A stretch of 64,000 nt of DNA from Dickeya oryzae (GCF_009372235.1 NZ_SULL01000015.1:144004-208003); one strand, 5' to 3'; shown: positions 9,593-18,461, numbered from the stretch's first letter. The notes: a model not told the origin generated them from the sequence alone. A program made the numbers and translations.

Positions 9593-10753
9593 TCAGGCTG
9601 TCTGCGACAACTGTTCCAGACTCTGCTTCGCCAGTTGATACAGATAGTGTGCGGTAGGAAACAGCGCCCGGTCATCCACCCTGAATTTCGGGTGGTGCAG
9701 CGCGTAAGGGCCACCCGACCCGACCATCATGAAGGTGCCCGGCAGTTTCTGCTGGTAGAACGCAAAGTCCTCACCGATCGGGCTGGCATCAACACGGCGG
9801 GCCTCAAACCCTTCGGCATCGGCCACCTGCAACGCAAAATCTACCCAGTGCGGCGTGTTCACCACCGATGGTGGCCCCGCGTGCCAGATAAATTCGATTT
9901 CAGCACCGAAGGTGCTGGCGATACCGGCGACAATCTGACGAAAACGCTGTTCTATCAAGTCACGAGCCGCCTGACTGAACGTACGCACAGTACCTTCCAC
10001 ATAGGCGGTATCAGGGATCACGTTCCAGGTGCTGCCGCTGTGTACCTGGGTAATCGACACCACCGCATTGTTGTCTGACGGTACGGTACGACTGATGATC
10101 GTTTGCACCGCGGAAATCAGTTGCCCCAGAATAATGATCGGATCATTGCCTTCATGCGGTTTGGCGGCATGGCAGCCCTTGGCGGCAATCTTGATTTCGA
10201 AACGGTCGACCCCGGCAGTCAGTGCACCGTCTTTACCACCAATCACGCCGACCGGTAACGTTGGGTCGTTATGAATACCAAAAATGGCACTGGCACCGTC
10301 AAGCGCGCCAACAGCAATCACTTCCGGCGCACCCAATCCGGTTTCTTCCGCAGCCTGAAACAGAATACGCACGGTACCTTTCAGCTCCGGCTCAATACGC
10401 TTTAGCAGGATCGCCGCACCCAGCGCTGCCGATGAGTGAAAATCGTGCCCACAGGCGTGCATCACCCCAGCATTTTTTGAGCTGAACTCAACGCCGGACT
10501 CTTCTTCAATCGGCAGGGCATCAATATCGGAACGCACAACGACCAGTGGACCCTCTTGCAGGCCACCCACTTCCGCTACCAGACCGGTTTTCAACGGCAA
10601 CTCAAGGATGCGAATGTCTTCTTTTTCCAGTACAGCACGGATTTTTTTCGTCGTTTCAAACTCTTGATTGGACAATTCCGGATGCTGATGCAGTTCATGC
10701 CGAAACGCCTGAATAAACTGCGCCAACGGCGCATGCTGCGCATGTTCTTTCAT
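9593..10753 (-). CDS. M20D metallopeptidase, likely N-acetylcysteine deacetylase (YxeP-like)
   Basis: The 386-residue protein is an M20 family amidohydrolase. It has the metal-binding CGHD at residues 101-104, the catalytic EE pair at about 136-137 (FQAAEETG) and late conserved GEDFAFY and HHPKF motifs. Relatives hydrolyse N-acyl amino acids such as N-acetylcysteine, hippurate and IAA conjugates. As the last gene of a minus-strand operon with an ABC amino-acid transporter, an acetyltransferase and a lyase, it most likely removes the acetyl group from N-acetylcysteine. Bacillus subtilis YxeP does this in S-(2-succino)cysteine salvage. The substrate is inferred from context. Confidence 0.85.
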   Translation of the reverse strand: MKEHAQHAPLAQFIQAFRHELHQHPELSNQEFETTKKIRAVLEKEDIRILELPLKTGLVAEVGGLQEGPLVVVRSDIDALPIEEESGVEFSSKNAGVMHACGHDFHSSAALGAAILLKRIEPELKGTVRILFQAAEETGLGAPEVIAVGALDGASAIFGIHNDPTLPVGVIGGKDGALTAGVDRFEIKIAAKGCHAAKPHEGNDPIIILGQLISAVQTIISRTVPSDNNAVVSITQVHSGSTWNVIPDTAYVEGTVRTFSQAARDLIEQRFRQIVAGIASTFGAEIEFIWHAGPPSVVNTPHWVDFALQVADAEGFEARRVDASPIGEDFAFYQQKLPGTFMMVGSGGPYALHHPKFRVDDRALFPTAHYLYQLAKQSLEQLSQTA

Positions 10754-10819
10754 GTCGGGTGACTCCTCTTCTTCTGCCCCGTCATCATGGGGCGTGCCCG
10801 CAGGTGAATAGGTTATCGA

Positions 10820-11581
10820 TCAGATGTCGAACTCTGAAGGTTCCTGAATCGTAGTGAGTTGCCGCAGGAAGCGACGGGTCTGCGGATTATCGGAGAAACT
10901 GATCACCTTCTCCGCCGGGCCTTGTTCAACGATGTGCCCGTCAGCCATAAAGATCACCCGGTCTGCCACGTCTTTAGCAAACTGCATCTCATGGGTCACG
11001 ATCACCATAGTGGTGTTCTGCCCTGCCAGTTTTTGGATAACCTGTAGCACCTCATGTACCCGTTCCGGGTCAAGCGCCGAGGTCGGCTCGTCAAACAGAA
11101 TCGCCTTCGGATCTACCGCCAACGCACGGGCGATACTAACACGCTGCTGCTGACCGCCAGAGAGCGTCACCGGGTATTGATGCGCTTGTGGCAACAGCCC
11201 GACCATTTCCAGCAGTGACAGCCCTATTTCGTCTGCCTGCTTTTTCGCTATCTTCTTCACCACGATCAGCGCTTCGGTGATGTTCTCCAGCGCGGTCTTG
11301 TTTTTGAACAGGTTGTAGTTCTGGAATACCATTGCCGTCTGACGCCGGAGCGCATACGCGTCCTTGCTGCTATAGCGGCGGGTATCCAGCGATTGCTCGC
11401 CAATAGTAATCACACCAGACTCGGGCTTTTCCAGCAAATTCAGGCATCGCAGCAGGGTGGATTTCCCTGAACCGGAAGGCCCGATGATCGCGACCACTTC
11501 GCCCTCGGCGATATCCAGACTGATATTGTCCAGCACGACCTGGTCACCAAAACGTTTAGTCAGGTTTTTTACGCTAATCAT
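10820..11581 (-). CDS. amino-acid ABC transporter ATPase (YxeO-like)
   Basis: The 253-residue cytoplasmic ATPase has Walker A GPSGSGKST at residues 34-42, the signature LSGGQQQ at 140-146 and Walker B ILFDEP at 161-166. It belongs to the polar amino-acid uptake family (GlnQ/HisP-like). It follows the permease gene by nine bases and precedes the deacylase gene by 66 bases. With the permease and lipoprotein it should import S-(2-succino)cysteine or a close relative. The class is certain and the substrate is inferred from the operon. Confidence 0.9.
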   Translation of the reverse strand: MISVKNLTKRFGDQVVLDNISLDIAEGEVVAIIGPSGSGKSTLLRCLNLLEKPESGVITIGEQSLDTRRYSSKDAYALRRQTAMVFQNYNLFKNKTALENITEALIVVKKIAKKQADEIGLSLLEMVGLLPQAHQYPVTLSGGQQQRVSIARALAVDPKAILFDEPTSALDPERVHEVLQVIQKLAGQNTTMVIVTHEMQFAKDVADRVIFMADGHIVEQGPAEKVISFSDNPQTRRFLRQLTTIQEPSEFDI

Positions 11582-11590
11582 ATCGGCTCC

Positions 11591-12262
11591 TTAACGCTGC
11601 CGTGAGTGGCTGAGCTTTTTCTCCAACTGAGATTGCAGCCAGGAGTAGACCACGATGAGCATCCAGTAAATCAGTCCCACCACCAGGAAGGTTTCGAAGA
11701 AACGCAGCGACTCGGCGGCGATCATCTTGCCTTCGGCAAACAGCTCCGACACACCAAGCGCAAAGGCCACCGAGGTGTCTTTAATCAGTGAAATAAAGGT
11801 GTTGCCGGTCGCCGGTAGTGCATTGAGCATCGCCTGCGGCAGCACAATACGGCGGTAAATCTGTACTTTGTTCATTCCCACCGACAGACCGGCTTCGGTT
11901 TGACCGAAATCCACCGACGCCAGCGCCGCACGGAAAATTTCCGCCATGTACGCGGAGTTCTTCAGGCTGAATCCGATAATGGCCGCTGTCATGGCTGATA
12001 AACCATTCAATGATGGAAACAGCTGGGGCAGGCCGAAATAGATAATGAACAGCTGAACCAGCGACGGGATGCCGCGAAACAGCGAAATATAGAGTTCCAC
12101 CAGTTTTGAGACCACCATAAAGCGGCTCTCACGAACCAGTGCCAGCATCAAGCCTAAAACGATGGCAACCAGCATCGACACCACCGCCAGCAGCAGCGTG
12201 GTGGGCAAGTACATCAGTACCTGGGGAAAGACCTTCAACAGGTAGGAAAGATCGATATTCAT
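11591..12262 (-). CDS. amino-acid ABC transporter permease (YxeN-like)
   Basis: This inner-membrane permease of the HisM/GlnP family has about 223 residues and five hydrophobic segments. It carries the EAA loop (ASVDFGQTEAGLSVGMNKVQ), which docks the ATPase. I place the start at 12262 (MNIDLSYLLKVFPQV) because YxeN-like permeases begin at this point; an ATG four codons upstream is equally open, and neither has a convincing ribosome site. A 72-base gap separates it from the binding-protein gene. Confidence 0.88.
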   Translation of the reverse strand: MNIDLSYLLKVFPQVLMYLPTTLLLAVVSMLVAIVLGLMLALVRESRFMVVSKLVELYISLFRGIPSLVQLFIIYFGLPQLFPSLNGLSAMTAAIIGFSLKNSAYMAEIFRAALASVDFGQTEAGLSVGMNKVQIYRRIVLPQAMLNALPATGNTFISLIKDTSVAFALGVSELFAEGKMIAAESLRFFETFLVVGLIYWMLIVVYSWLQSQLEKKLSHSRQR

Positions 12263-12334
12263 GAGCCATACCATTACAGCGAACGCCAGCCCGCAATCGA
12301 GCTGGCGCCGCAGAAGTTAAGTGAGCCAGCGAGG

Positions 12335-13114
12335 TTATTTGCCCGCCGTGATGTCCTCACCGAAGTATTTAACCGACAGGGCTTTCAGGCGGCCGTCGTT
12401 GCGCATTTTGGTCAACTCGTCATCGAACTTCTTGCGCAGTTCGTCACCCTTCTGATCTTTATGGAACGGGAAGCCGACCTGCTCGACCACCAGCGGCTCG
12501 CCCACCATCTTGAACGGCAGGTTACGCTTGTTGATTTCCGCCAGCAGGATGGGACGGGAGTTGATGTAACCTTCAACACGCTTAGCCAGCGCATCACTCA
12601 TCGCGCCATCGCGGGTTTCATAGGTGCGAATCGTCACGCTGCCGTCGGCAAAGGCCTTTTTCAGGTTGTTGACATGGTTGGAACCCAGCACACCTGCCAC
12701 GGTTTTCCCTTTCAGGTCATCCAGCGTATTGATGTTGGTATTGTCTTTGTGCGTAACAATCTGGCTGCCGTAATAGCTATAAGGCGTGGAGAAGTTGTAC
12801 TTATCCTGACGTGCCGGGGTAATCGCCACTACGTTAGCAATCGTGTCCAGCTTACTGGCTTCCAGTTGCCCCATCAGGCCGCTGAAATCCGCCGTCACCC
12901 ACTCTACTTTGTAGTTCAGATCTTTAGCGATGGTTTCCGCGACTTCTACGTCAAACCCCACCAGCTTGTTGTCCTGCTTGAAGGAGCTCGGGTAACTCTG
13001 CCCGGTGGCACCGATACGCAACACTTTTTCGTTACTGTTCTGAGAATCGCAGCCAGCTACCAGAATAGCGGCCGACAAGGCTAAAACAGGGAGGATAATT
13101 TTTTTCATTGTCAT
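12335..13114 (-). CDS. ABC transporter substrate-binding lipoprotein (YxeM-like)
   Basis: The 259-residue protein has a signal peptide with the lipobox VAGC (cysteine near residue 22). A family 3 solute-binding domain follows, with the opening VLRIGATGQSYPSSF and the ligand-loop segment TYETRDGAMSDAL. It should capture an amino-acid-like substrate in the periplasm and deliver it to the adjacent permease. It is the third gene of the lyase operon. A second protein at 17175-17984 shares long identical blocks with it, so the region encodes two binding proteins but only one permease/ATPase pair. Confidence 0.9.
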   Translation of the reverse strand: MTMKKIILPVLALSAAILVAGCDSQNSNEKVLRIGATGQSYPSSFKQDNKLVGFDVEVAETIAKDLNYKVEWVTADFSGLMGQLEASKLDTIANVVAITPARQDKYNFSTPYSYYGSQIVTHKDNTNINTLDDLKGKTVAGVLGSNHVNNLKKAFADGSVTIRTYETRDGAMSDALAKRVEGYINSRPILLAEINKRNLPFKMVGEPLVVEQVGFPFHKDQKGDELRKKFDDELTKMRNDGRLKALSVKYFGEDITAGK

Positions 13115-13127
13115 TGGATAACGCCTC

Positions 13128-13652
13128 TTAGGAGTGTTTCTTTTCCCAGTGGTGATAAAGGTCCTGATCCAGGACTTTTCGCATATAAATCGTGAGGTGT
13201 CCTTTCCCTAAATCTGCCTGGCCGACTTCCTGAAAGCCATACTTCCGGTACATATCCAGCAACCAGGGATGTTGCTTAGCGGTACCCAGCGTTACGGCAG
13301 GCGCTTTTAACTGATCTTTCAACACCGCCTGTTCCAGCCAGTCCAGCATCTGTTTACCCAGTCCTTGCTGCTTGAAGTCAGGGTGGGTCGCTAACCAGCC
13401 GATATGCGGTAAACCATAAGGACCGGGATTCGGCCCCCACGGATAACGAAGGGTGACGGACGCCGCCAGACGACCGTCTTTTTCCATCACATACACGCCG
13501 TTGCTGCGTAGATGGCGGCGCACCATGTCAATGTCCGCATAGGCGGCGTCAAACTTGATGCCCAGCTCACGCACCGGCGCGTAAGCGGCCAACGCCAACG
13601 CCAGAAACTCGTCATCATCGGCAAGCGTCGCCTGACGAAATACGGTACTCAT
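13128..13652 (-). CDS. GNAT acetyltransferase, likely S-(2-succino)cysteine N-acetyltransferase (YxeL-like)
   Basis: The 174-residue protein has a GNAT fold. The acetyl-CoA loop is visible as HPDFKQQGLGKQMLDW near residue 98, with a C-terminal YRKYGFQEVG motif. I chose the ATG at 13652 because GGGAGG lies six bases ahead; an upstream ATG adds five residues. The start lies 11 bases after the lyase stop, so the two are probably co-translated. In B. subtilis the matching enzyme YxeL acetylates S-(2-succino)cysteine before C-S cleavage. That activity is inferred here from the operon. Confidence 0.83.
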   Translation of the reverse strand: MSTVFRQATLADDDEFLALALAAYAPVRELGIKFDAAYADIDMVRRHLRSNGVYVMEKDGRLAASVTLRYPWGPNPGPYGLPHIGWLATHPDFKQQGLGKQMLDWLEQAVLKDQLKAPAVTLGTAKQHPWLLDMYRKYGFQEVGQADLGKGHLTIYMRKVLDQDLYHHWEKKHS

Positions 13653-13663
13653 GGCACCTCCCG

Positions 13664-15028
13664 TCATTCGGCCAGCAAGCCGGTGTTATCGGCGTACTGG
13701 ATCACCTCATCCACTTTCTGCGGGGCGCTGCCCACGTAATTCGCCGGGTCCAGCCAGGTATCAATCGTCCCGGCCGTCAGGTGCTGCGACAGTACCGGGT
13801 GTTCCAGCAGTAACGCTTTAAATTCACGGTTTTGCTCAAACGCCGCCATAGAGCATTCGTACACCAGATGATGGGCCGTTTGCTTACCGAGCAGTTTGCC
13901 GATTTCAAACATCACCTTTTCCGAGAGCAGCAGGCCATTTTGCAAATCCAGATTGGCACGCATCTGTTTTTCATTCACCGACATACCGCGCAGGATACCG
14001 AGCGCGTTTTGCAGTTGTGCCGACAGATAGATGTTGATTTCCGGCAGGGCTATCCACTCCGCACGCCAGCTCATGGCGTCACGCTCGTGTTCAACCTTCA
14101 TTGACTCGTGGATCAGCGCGGCACTCTTGAACAGTGGTGCCGTCAGGCTGGCCAGCCCTTCCAGCGCGGCCGGATTACGTTTGTGCGGCATGGTGGTAGA
14201 ACCGATCTTCCCTTCGGAGAAAGGCTCTTCGATTTCGTTGATTTCGGTACGCATCAGGTTATATAGCTCGTTGCCGATTTTACCGAGCGTACCGCTGATC
14301 AGCACCGCCACCGACGCGTATTCCGAGAAACGGTCGCGGGCAGACTGCCAGCCAATATTGGGGGTATTCAGGCCCAGACGGGCAAGGGTATGGCGCTCGA
14401 TTTCCGGCCCCAACTCGCCAAAAGAGGCGTAGGTACCGATAGCACCGTTAATGTTACCGACCAGCACGCGCTCACGAATTTCATTCAGGCGTTGCAGGTG
14501 ACGGACGAATTCGTCCAGCCATACCGCCAGCTTGAAGCCGAAAGTGGTTGGCATGGCCTGCATGCCGTGGGTACGGCCGGTCATCAACGTATGCTGGTGC
14601 TTCTTCGCCAGCCGTTTCAATTCGATAGCGACCAGACGAGTATCGCGCACTACGATGTCGAATGCCTGACGCAATTGCAGCACCGTGGCGGTATCTACGA
14701 TGTCCTGCGTAGTCACGCCGTAATGAATGTACTCACCCGCCTCGCCGCACTGCTTTTGGATAGCCGTGATCGTCGGCATCAGAGAGTGTTTCATACGCAC
14801 CGCATCCTGAGCTATTTCTTCAATATTCAGGGCGCTGGCGTCGGCGTGGGCAGCAATGGTGTCGGCCGCATCTTGCGGAATGACACCCAGCTCGCCCTCT
14901 GCCAGTGCTAACGCAATTTCCACGTCAACCTGGCGGGTCAGCCGGTTTTGCTCTGACCATACGGCGCGCATTTCTGGTGTGCCAAAGTTATTTCCAATAA
15001 GAAGAAAATCAATCAGATGTGATGCCAT
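13664..15028 (-). CDS. S-(2-succino) lyase, fumarase/aspartase superfamily
   Basis: The 454-residue protein belongs to the argininosuccinate/adenylosuccinate lyase superfamily. It has HYGVTTQDIVDTA at about residues 102-114, the histidine motif TGRTHGMQAMP at 151-160, and the signature GSTTMPHKRNP at 276-286. A homology search would call it adenylosuccinate lyase (PurB), but it is the first gene of an operon for uptake, acetylation and deacetylation of a cysteine derivative. From memory, published work on Dickeya dadantii described a lyase in this setting that splits N-acetyl-S-(2-succino)cysteine into fumarate and N-acetylcysteine, replacing the monooxygenase YxeK of Bacillus. I assign that function by context. 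Confidence 0.87.
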   Translation of the reverse strand: MASHLIDFLLIGNNFGTPEMRAVWSEQNRLTRQVDVEIALALAEGELGVIPQDAADTIAAHADASALNIEEIAQDAVRMKHSLMPTITAIQKQCGEAGEYIHYGVTTQDIVDTATVLQLRQAFDIVVRDTRLVAIELKRLAKKHQHTLMTGRTHGMQAMPTTFGFKLAVWLDEFVRHLQRLNEIRERVLVGNINGAIGTYASFGELGPEIERHTLARLGLNTPNIGWQSARDRFSEYASVAVLISGTLGKIGNELYNLMRTEINEIEEPFSEGKIGSTTMPHKRNPAALEGLASLTAPLFKSAALIHESMKVEHERDAMSWRAEWIALPEINIYLSAQLQNALGILRGMSVNEKQMRANLDLQNGLLLSEKVMFEIGKLLGKQTAHHLVYECSMAAFEQNREFKALLLEHPVLSQHLTAGTIDTWLDPANYVGSAPQKVDEVIQYADNTGLLAE

Positions 15029-15386
15029 AACTCACTCGTTTACATTGTAATAATGGGGGAAAGAGAGGCGGGTCGAGACGACGCTGTCATTTGTCGAAAA
15101 CTATATCACTGGCAATATTCGCGCCTATATACGCGATCGATCTAACATATTCTTTATTGTTTTATGATTTCCTTGGTGATTATTTGCCTTGCAATAAATC
15201 GTCTTAAGAACAAATCAGATGGGTGGAGAGCAGGACGGGTGCGCGTTGCAACATAACGATATGTTCGCCATCGTCATTCATTGGCTCACCAGAGCGGAGC
15301 ATGACACCCGCATAAACACACCGAGAGGCGTGATTCTGCGGGGATAGTGACAAAAATGATGATGACAAAAACAACAACAAAAATAG
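15029..15386. other. non-coding leader of the lyase operon
   Basis: This 358-base region lies between the NTF2-like gene and the lyase operon. It is AT-rich around 15100-15200, as expected for the operon promoter, but no -35/-10 pair stands out. I see no regulator gene nearby and no credible open frame. Confidence 0.5.
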
Positions 15387-15725
15387 CTACGACGCAAAAT
15401 AGAACCATGCGGTCGTAATCAAACCATCGCTAACTTCAAACACGGCGATACTTTCGAGCGCATCAGGACCCAGGCCGTAAATCTTTTCATGATCAAAAAC
15501 CTGATTACCCAGCACAGTACGAGAAACCAGTTCAGCACGCAGCGCGGGGTTATTAAAACGGTGGTCGCGATAAAACGCCTCCAGTGCCGCTTTTCCTACC
15601 ATGGATGGGCTTTCCGATGGCATACGGTACGCCCGGAAATGCTCGTGGAAACAGGCAGAAAAGGCGGCTAAATCATGGGCGTTATAAGCGGCAAACTGTT
15701 TTTCGACCGGTTCGACGATTGACAT
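15387..15725 (-). CDS. NTF2-like (SnoaL-type) small protein
   Basis: This 112-residue protein has the nuclear transport factor 2 fold pattern: an N-terminal helix with AYNAHDLAAFSACFHEHF, then GKAALEAFYRDH, and ending in strand segments IAVFEVSDGLITTAWFY. Members are often small enzymes or binding proteins of diverse function, and I cannot assign a substrate. I chose the ATG at 15725 because GGAG precedes it at a good distance; the open frame extends four codons upstream. It follows the dehydrogenase-like gene by 78 bases on the same strand and may share its transcript. Confidence 0.7.
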   Translation of the reverse strand: MSIVEPVEKQFAAYNAHDLAAFSACFHEHFRAYRMPSESPSMVGKAALEAFYRDHRFNNPALRAELVSRTVLGNQVFDHEKIYGLGPDALESIAVFEVSDGLITTAWFYFAS

Positions 15726-15803
15726 GCTCAACTCCATTTAAATGCAAATTTAATGAATAAAAATTCACACAAAGAGATACAGCAGTCAGGTACAAAATGC
15801 AAA

Positions 15804-16877
15804 TCAGACGCGGTACTGCGTCGCAAGCACAGCGTGCCGAATCGCCTCTGGTGTGAGCGAAAATGGCAGCAACACGGCACTGTCTTTGGGGAATTTAAAT
15901 GTTTCAGACAACGTCTCTGCCAGTTCGGCATAGCGTGCCTCCGCTACCGGCAAATGCGCAGGAGCATTATAACGCTGTAAGTGTGCCTGCAAATCGGGTT
16001 CAACCGAGCCGTCACCACGCGCCAGCAGGGACTGTACACGTAATCCGAATCCTACTTTCTCGCCGTGTAGCCAGTCATGCAGCTCAGGAACGTGTGTCAT
16101 ACGATTATGAATCGCGTGGGCTACGCCAGGTGATGGTGAATCATCACGCATACTGTTAGCCAGGCCCGCCAAGGCAATATTGGCATCGATCACCTTTTGT
16201 AATGCCCGCGTGACACGCTGCTCTGCATTGTCATGCAAAGCCTGTTCTCCCCATTGTTCAAAGGTGTCCTTCGCCAGCGCCGCTGCCTGTATTTTAAGGT
16301 TCAACGCCAGATTATCGCTGTTTTTCGCCAGATAGGGTTGAAATTCATACCATTTGGCAAGGGCATCCACGATCCCGGCCTTCAGGTAGCGCACATCGCT
16401 ACGGGCAATCACATCGCTGTCCACCAGCACCATTTCGGGCATACGCTGTAATACCAGTGTTCCCTGATGCCCGCCCTGCTCATCATACAAAATACTGATA
16501 GGAGACCAGGCAGCACAGGTGGCAGCAATCGTCGGCAGCGTCGCAACCTGACCGTTGTCCAACCCATCAGCAACCGCTTTGGCGCAGTCCATTACTCGGC
16601 CACCACCAACACCCAACACAAAATGAACGCCCTGTTGGGCAATTTGATGCCGATGGTATGCGATAGCATCGCGCGTGCATTCACCTTCCAACAGATGCAC
16701 AACAAACTGTATATCAGCCTTCGCCAAACTCTCGGACAGCGAGCTTCGCACGGCATCCCAGGCACGCGGGCTGGTTAATACAGCGATGCGATGCGAAAAC
16801 GGCGCAATGAGCTCACCAATGCGTGACAGTAAACCTGACTGATGGTGATAGACCCCGGGGGATTTTATGGCAAACAC
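15804..16877 (-). CDS. iron-containing alcohol dehydrogenase family protein (HcxA/YbdH-like)
   Basis: The 357-residue product belongs to the glycerol-dehydrogenase branch of the metal-dependent alcohol dehydrogenases. The nucleotide loop LGVGGGRVMDCAKA lies near residue 90, TIAATCAAWSPIS near 120, and the metal ligands lie in AGIVDALAKWYE and the later AHAIHNR and WLHGEKV segments. E. coli HcxA (YbdH), a 2-hydroxycarboxylate dehydrogenase acting on oxaloacetate and 2-oxoglutarate, shares these motifs. The start is GTG at 16877 with AAGGA six bases upstream. It diverges from the orphan binding-protein gene. A link to the lyase operon is possible but unproven. Confidence 0.8.
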   Translation of the reverse strand: MFAIKSPGVYHHQSGLLSRIGELIAPFSHRIAVLTSPRAWDAVRSSLSESLAKADIQFVVHLLEGECTRDAIAYHRHQIAQQGVHFVLGVGGGRVMDCAKAVADGLDNGQVATLPTIAATCAAWSPISILYDEQGGHQGTLVLQRMPEMVLVDSDVIARSDVRYLKAGIVDALAKWYEFQPYLAKNSDNLALNLKIQAAALAKDTFEQWGEQALHDNAEQRVTRALQKVIDANIALAGLANSMRDDSPSPGVAHAIHNRMTHVPELHDWLHGEKVGFGLRVQSLLARGDGSVEPDLQAHLQRYNAPAHLPVAEARYAELAETLSETFKFPKDSAVLLPFSLTPEAIRHAVLATQYRV

Positions 16878-17174
16878 AGTAATTCCTTGATGTCCCTATG
16901 CTGTACCAACCCATAAGCACAGCTTGCAGAACATAATAGTAAAATGCTGCCTGTACGGTGTAACCGTTCAAATAATGATAAGATATAACGTGATGGTATA
17001 AATTTCCCTTTATTTTTAATGATATAGTATTCCCCACAACCAACGATTCATCACCGCTGTTACTCCTTATCCCGCTTTTTTCGTCTGTCATTCCCCCAGA
17101 GTTGATGAGTACGTTGCGACATATATCGCTATCAGACCTGATCCAAACCAGGAATATTCATACAGGAATTCATA

Positions 17175-17984
17175 ATGAGAACCCGACTGACTCGCTACCT
17201 CAGCGCCGCGCTATTCCCTGCCCTTGCAGCCGTGATGTTGAACGGCTGTGATAACAACACGAGTACACAGACACAGAACAACGTGCTACGCGTGGGCACC
17301 ACAGGGCAAAGTTACCCGGGTTCTTATAAAGAGAACGGCACGTTAGTGGGTTATGATGTGGAAGTGGCAGAAACCATCGCTCACAAACTGGGTTATCAGA
17401 TAGCCTGGACCACCGCTGATTTCAGCGGATTGATGGGCCAGTTGGAAGCAGGAAAACTGGATACGGTCGCCAATAATTTTGTGAAAACAACCGAGCGCCA
17501 GAAAAAGTACGACTTCACCAACACGTATCTCAACTACGCATCGCAAATCGTCACCAGCATTAACAGCAAAGATATTCAATCTCTGGACGACCTTAAAGGT
17601 AAAACGGTGTCTGGCGTGCTGGGGTCTACCCATGTCACCAATCTGCGCAACGCGTTCCCCAATAATGACATCACCATTCGCACCTACGAAACTCGCGATG
17701 GTGCGATGAGTGATGTTATCAATAACCGTGTTCAGGGCTACGTCAACTCACGCCCTATCCTGCTGGCAGAAATTAACAAACGTCACTTGCCGCTAAAACT
17801 GGTCGGTAACCCCATATCCAACGAACAAGTCTCCTTCCCGTTTGCCAAGACACCGGAAGGTAATAAATTACTGGCGGAATTTAACCAACAGCTGCAGGAA
17901 CTGCGTCAGAATGGTCAGCTAAAAGCGTTGGCAGAGAAATATTTCGGTAGCGATAAGGTGCTGGAAAGCAGTAAAGCGGAATAA
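17175..17984 (+). CDS. orphan ABC substrate-binding lipoprotein, paralogue of the 12335-13114 protein
   Basis: The 269-residue protein has a signal peptide with the lipobox LNGC (cysteine near residue 25) and a family 3 solute-binding domain. It shares several long blocks with the protein at 12335-13114, for example TADFSGLMGQLEA, TIRTYETRDGAMSD and NSRPILLAEINKR. No permease or ATPase gene adjoins it, so it may feed the transporter encoded at 10820-12262 or serve a distant one. AGGA lies ahead of the ATG. Duplication with later divergence is the simplest history. Confidence 0.88.
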   Translation: MRTRLTRYLSAALFPALAAVMLNGCDNNTSTQTQNNVLRVGTTGQSYPGSYKENGTLVGYDVEVAETIAHKLGYQIAWTTADFSGLMGQLEAGKLDTVANNFVKTTERQKKYDFTNTYLNYASQIVTSINSKDIQSLDDLKGKTVSGVLGSTHVTNLRNAFPNNDITIRTYETRDGAMSDVINNRVQGYVNSRPILLAEINKRHLPLKLVGNPISNEQVSFPFAKTPEGNKLLAEFNQQLQELRQNGQLKALAEKYFGSDKVLESSKAE

Positions 17985-18044
17985 GTGACTTATCACCTCG
18001 ACCACAACGTTTTTTATAGCATTCTCCGTGTTAAAAACGAAAAA

Positions 18045-18072
18045 AAACGGCAGTCCGTCTGGACTACCGTTT
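18045..18072. terminator. terminator of the tRNA operon and of the orphan lipoprotein gene
   Basis: The hairpin AAACGG-AGTCC / GGACT-CCGTTT has one internal mismatch and a GTCT loop. On the minus strand it is followed by a long T run, ending the tRNA transcript; on the plus strand TTTCTTC follows. Confidence 0.8.
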
Positions 18073-18084
18073 CTTCAGAATAAG

Positions 18085-18161
18085 TGGTCGGCGAGAGAGG
18101 ATTCGAACCTCCGACCCACTGGTCCCAAACCAGTTGCGCTACCAAGCTGCGCTACTCGCCG
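18085..18161 (-). tRNA. proM: tRNA-Pro (TGG)
   Basis: The minus strand folds as a cloverleaf with acceptor CGGCGAG/CTCGCCG, an anticodon stem ACTGGTTTGGGACCAGT with anticodon TGG, TTCGAATC in the T loop, and an encoded CCA end. It is the last of four tRNA genes. Confidence 0.97.
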
Positions 18162-18198
18162 ATCATGGTCTAACACGGTACTGCTATTTTCGTTCGTG

Positions 18199-18284
18199 TG
18201 GTGCGAAGAGAGGGACTTGAACCCTCACGTCCTGAGGACACTAACACCTGAAGCTAGCGCGTCTACCAATTCCGCCACCTTCGC
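18199..18284 (-). tRNA. leuT: tRNA-Leu (CAG)
   Basis: Acceptor GCGAAGG pairs with the 3' CTTCGC segment. The anticodon loop TTCAGGT gives CAG. A long variable arm (TGTCCTCAGGACG) marks a class II leucine tRNA. CCA is encoded. Confidence 0.97.
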
Positions 18285-18303
18285 GCGTCACAAACTTAAA
18301 ATT

Positions 18304-18380
18304 TGGGGTGGCTAATGGGACTCGAACCCACGACAACTGGAATCACAATCCAGGGCTCTACCAACTGAGCTATAGCCACC
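18304..18380 (-). tRNA. hisR: tRNA-His (GTG)
   Basis: The sequence GGTGGCTATAGCTCAGTTGG with anticodon loop TTGTGAT matches enterobacterial tRNA-His, including the extra 5' G opposite the discriminator C and an encoded CCA. Confidence 0.97.
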
Positions 18381-18461
18381 ATATACCACTGCTTTACTAC
18401 GTATTCCGGTACTCGATTTACGGGGTAATAAGTACCTCCGCAGCTCCCGCGCCCAATCTAA

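Noticed and set aside
13664..15028. Calling the lyase housekeeping adenylosuccinate lyase (purB)
   Set aside because: The operon context (acetyltransferase, ABC amino-acid transporter, deacylase) fits succinocysteine salvage, and purB normally sits elsewhere in enterobacteria.
16813..17091. 92-codon minus-strand frame between the dehydrogenase and the orphan lipoprotein gene
   Set aside because: It overlaps the GTG start of the dehydrogenase in another frame and covers AT-rich promoter DNA; no domain is visible.
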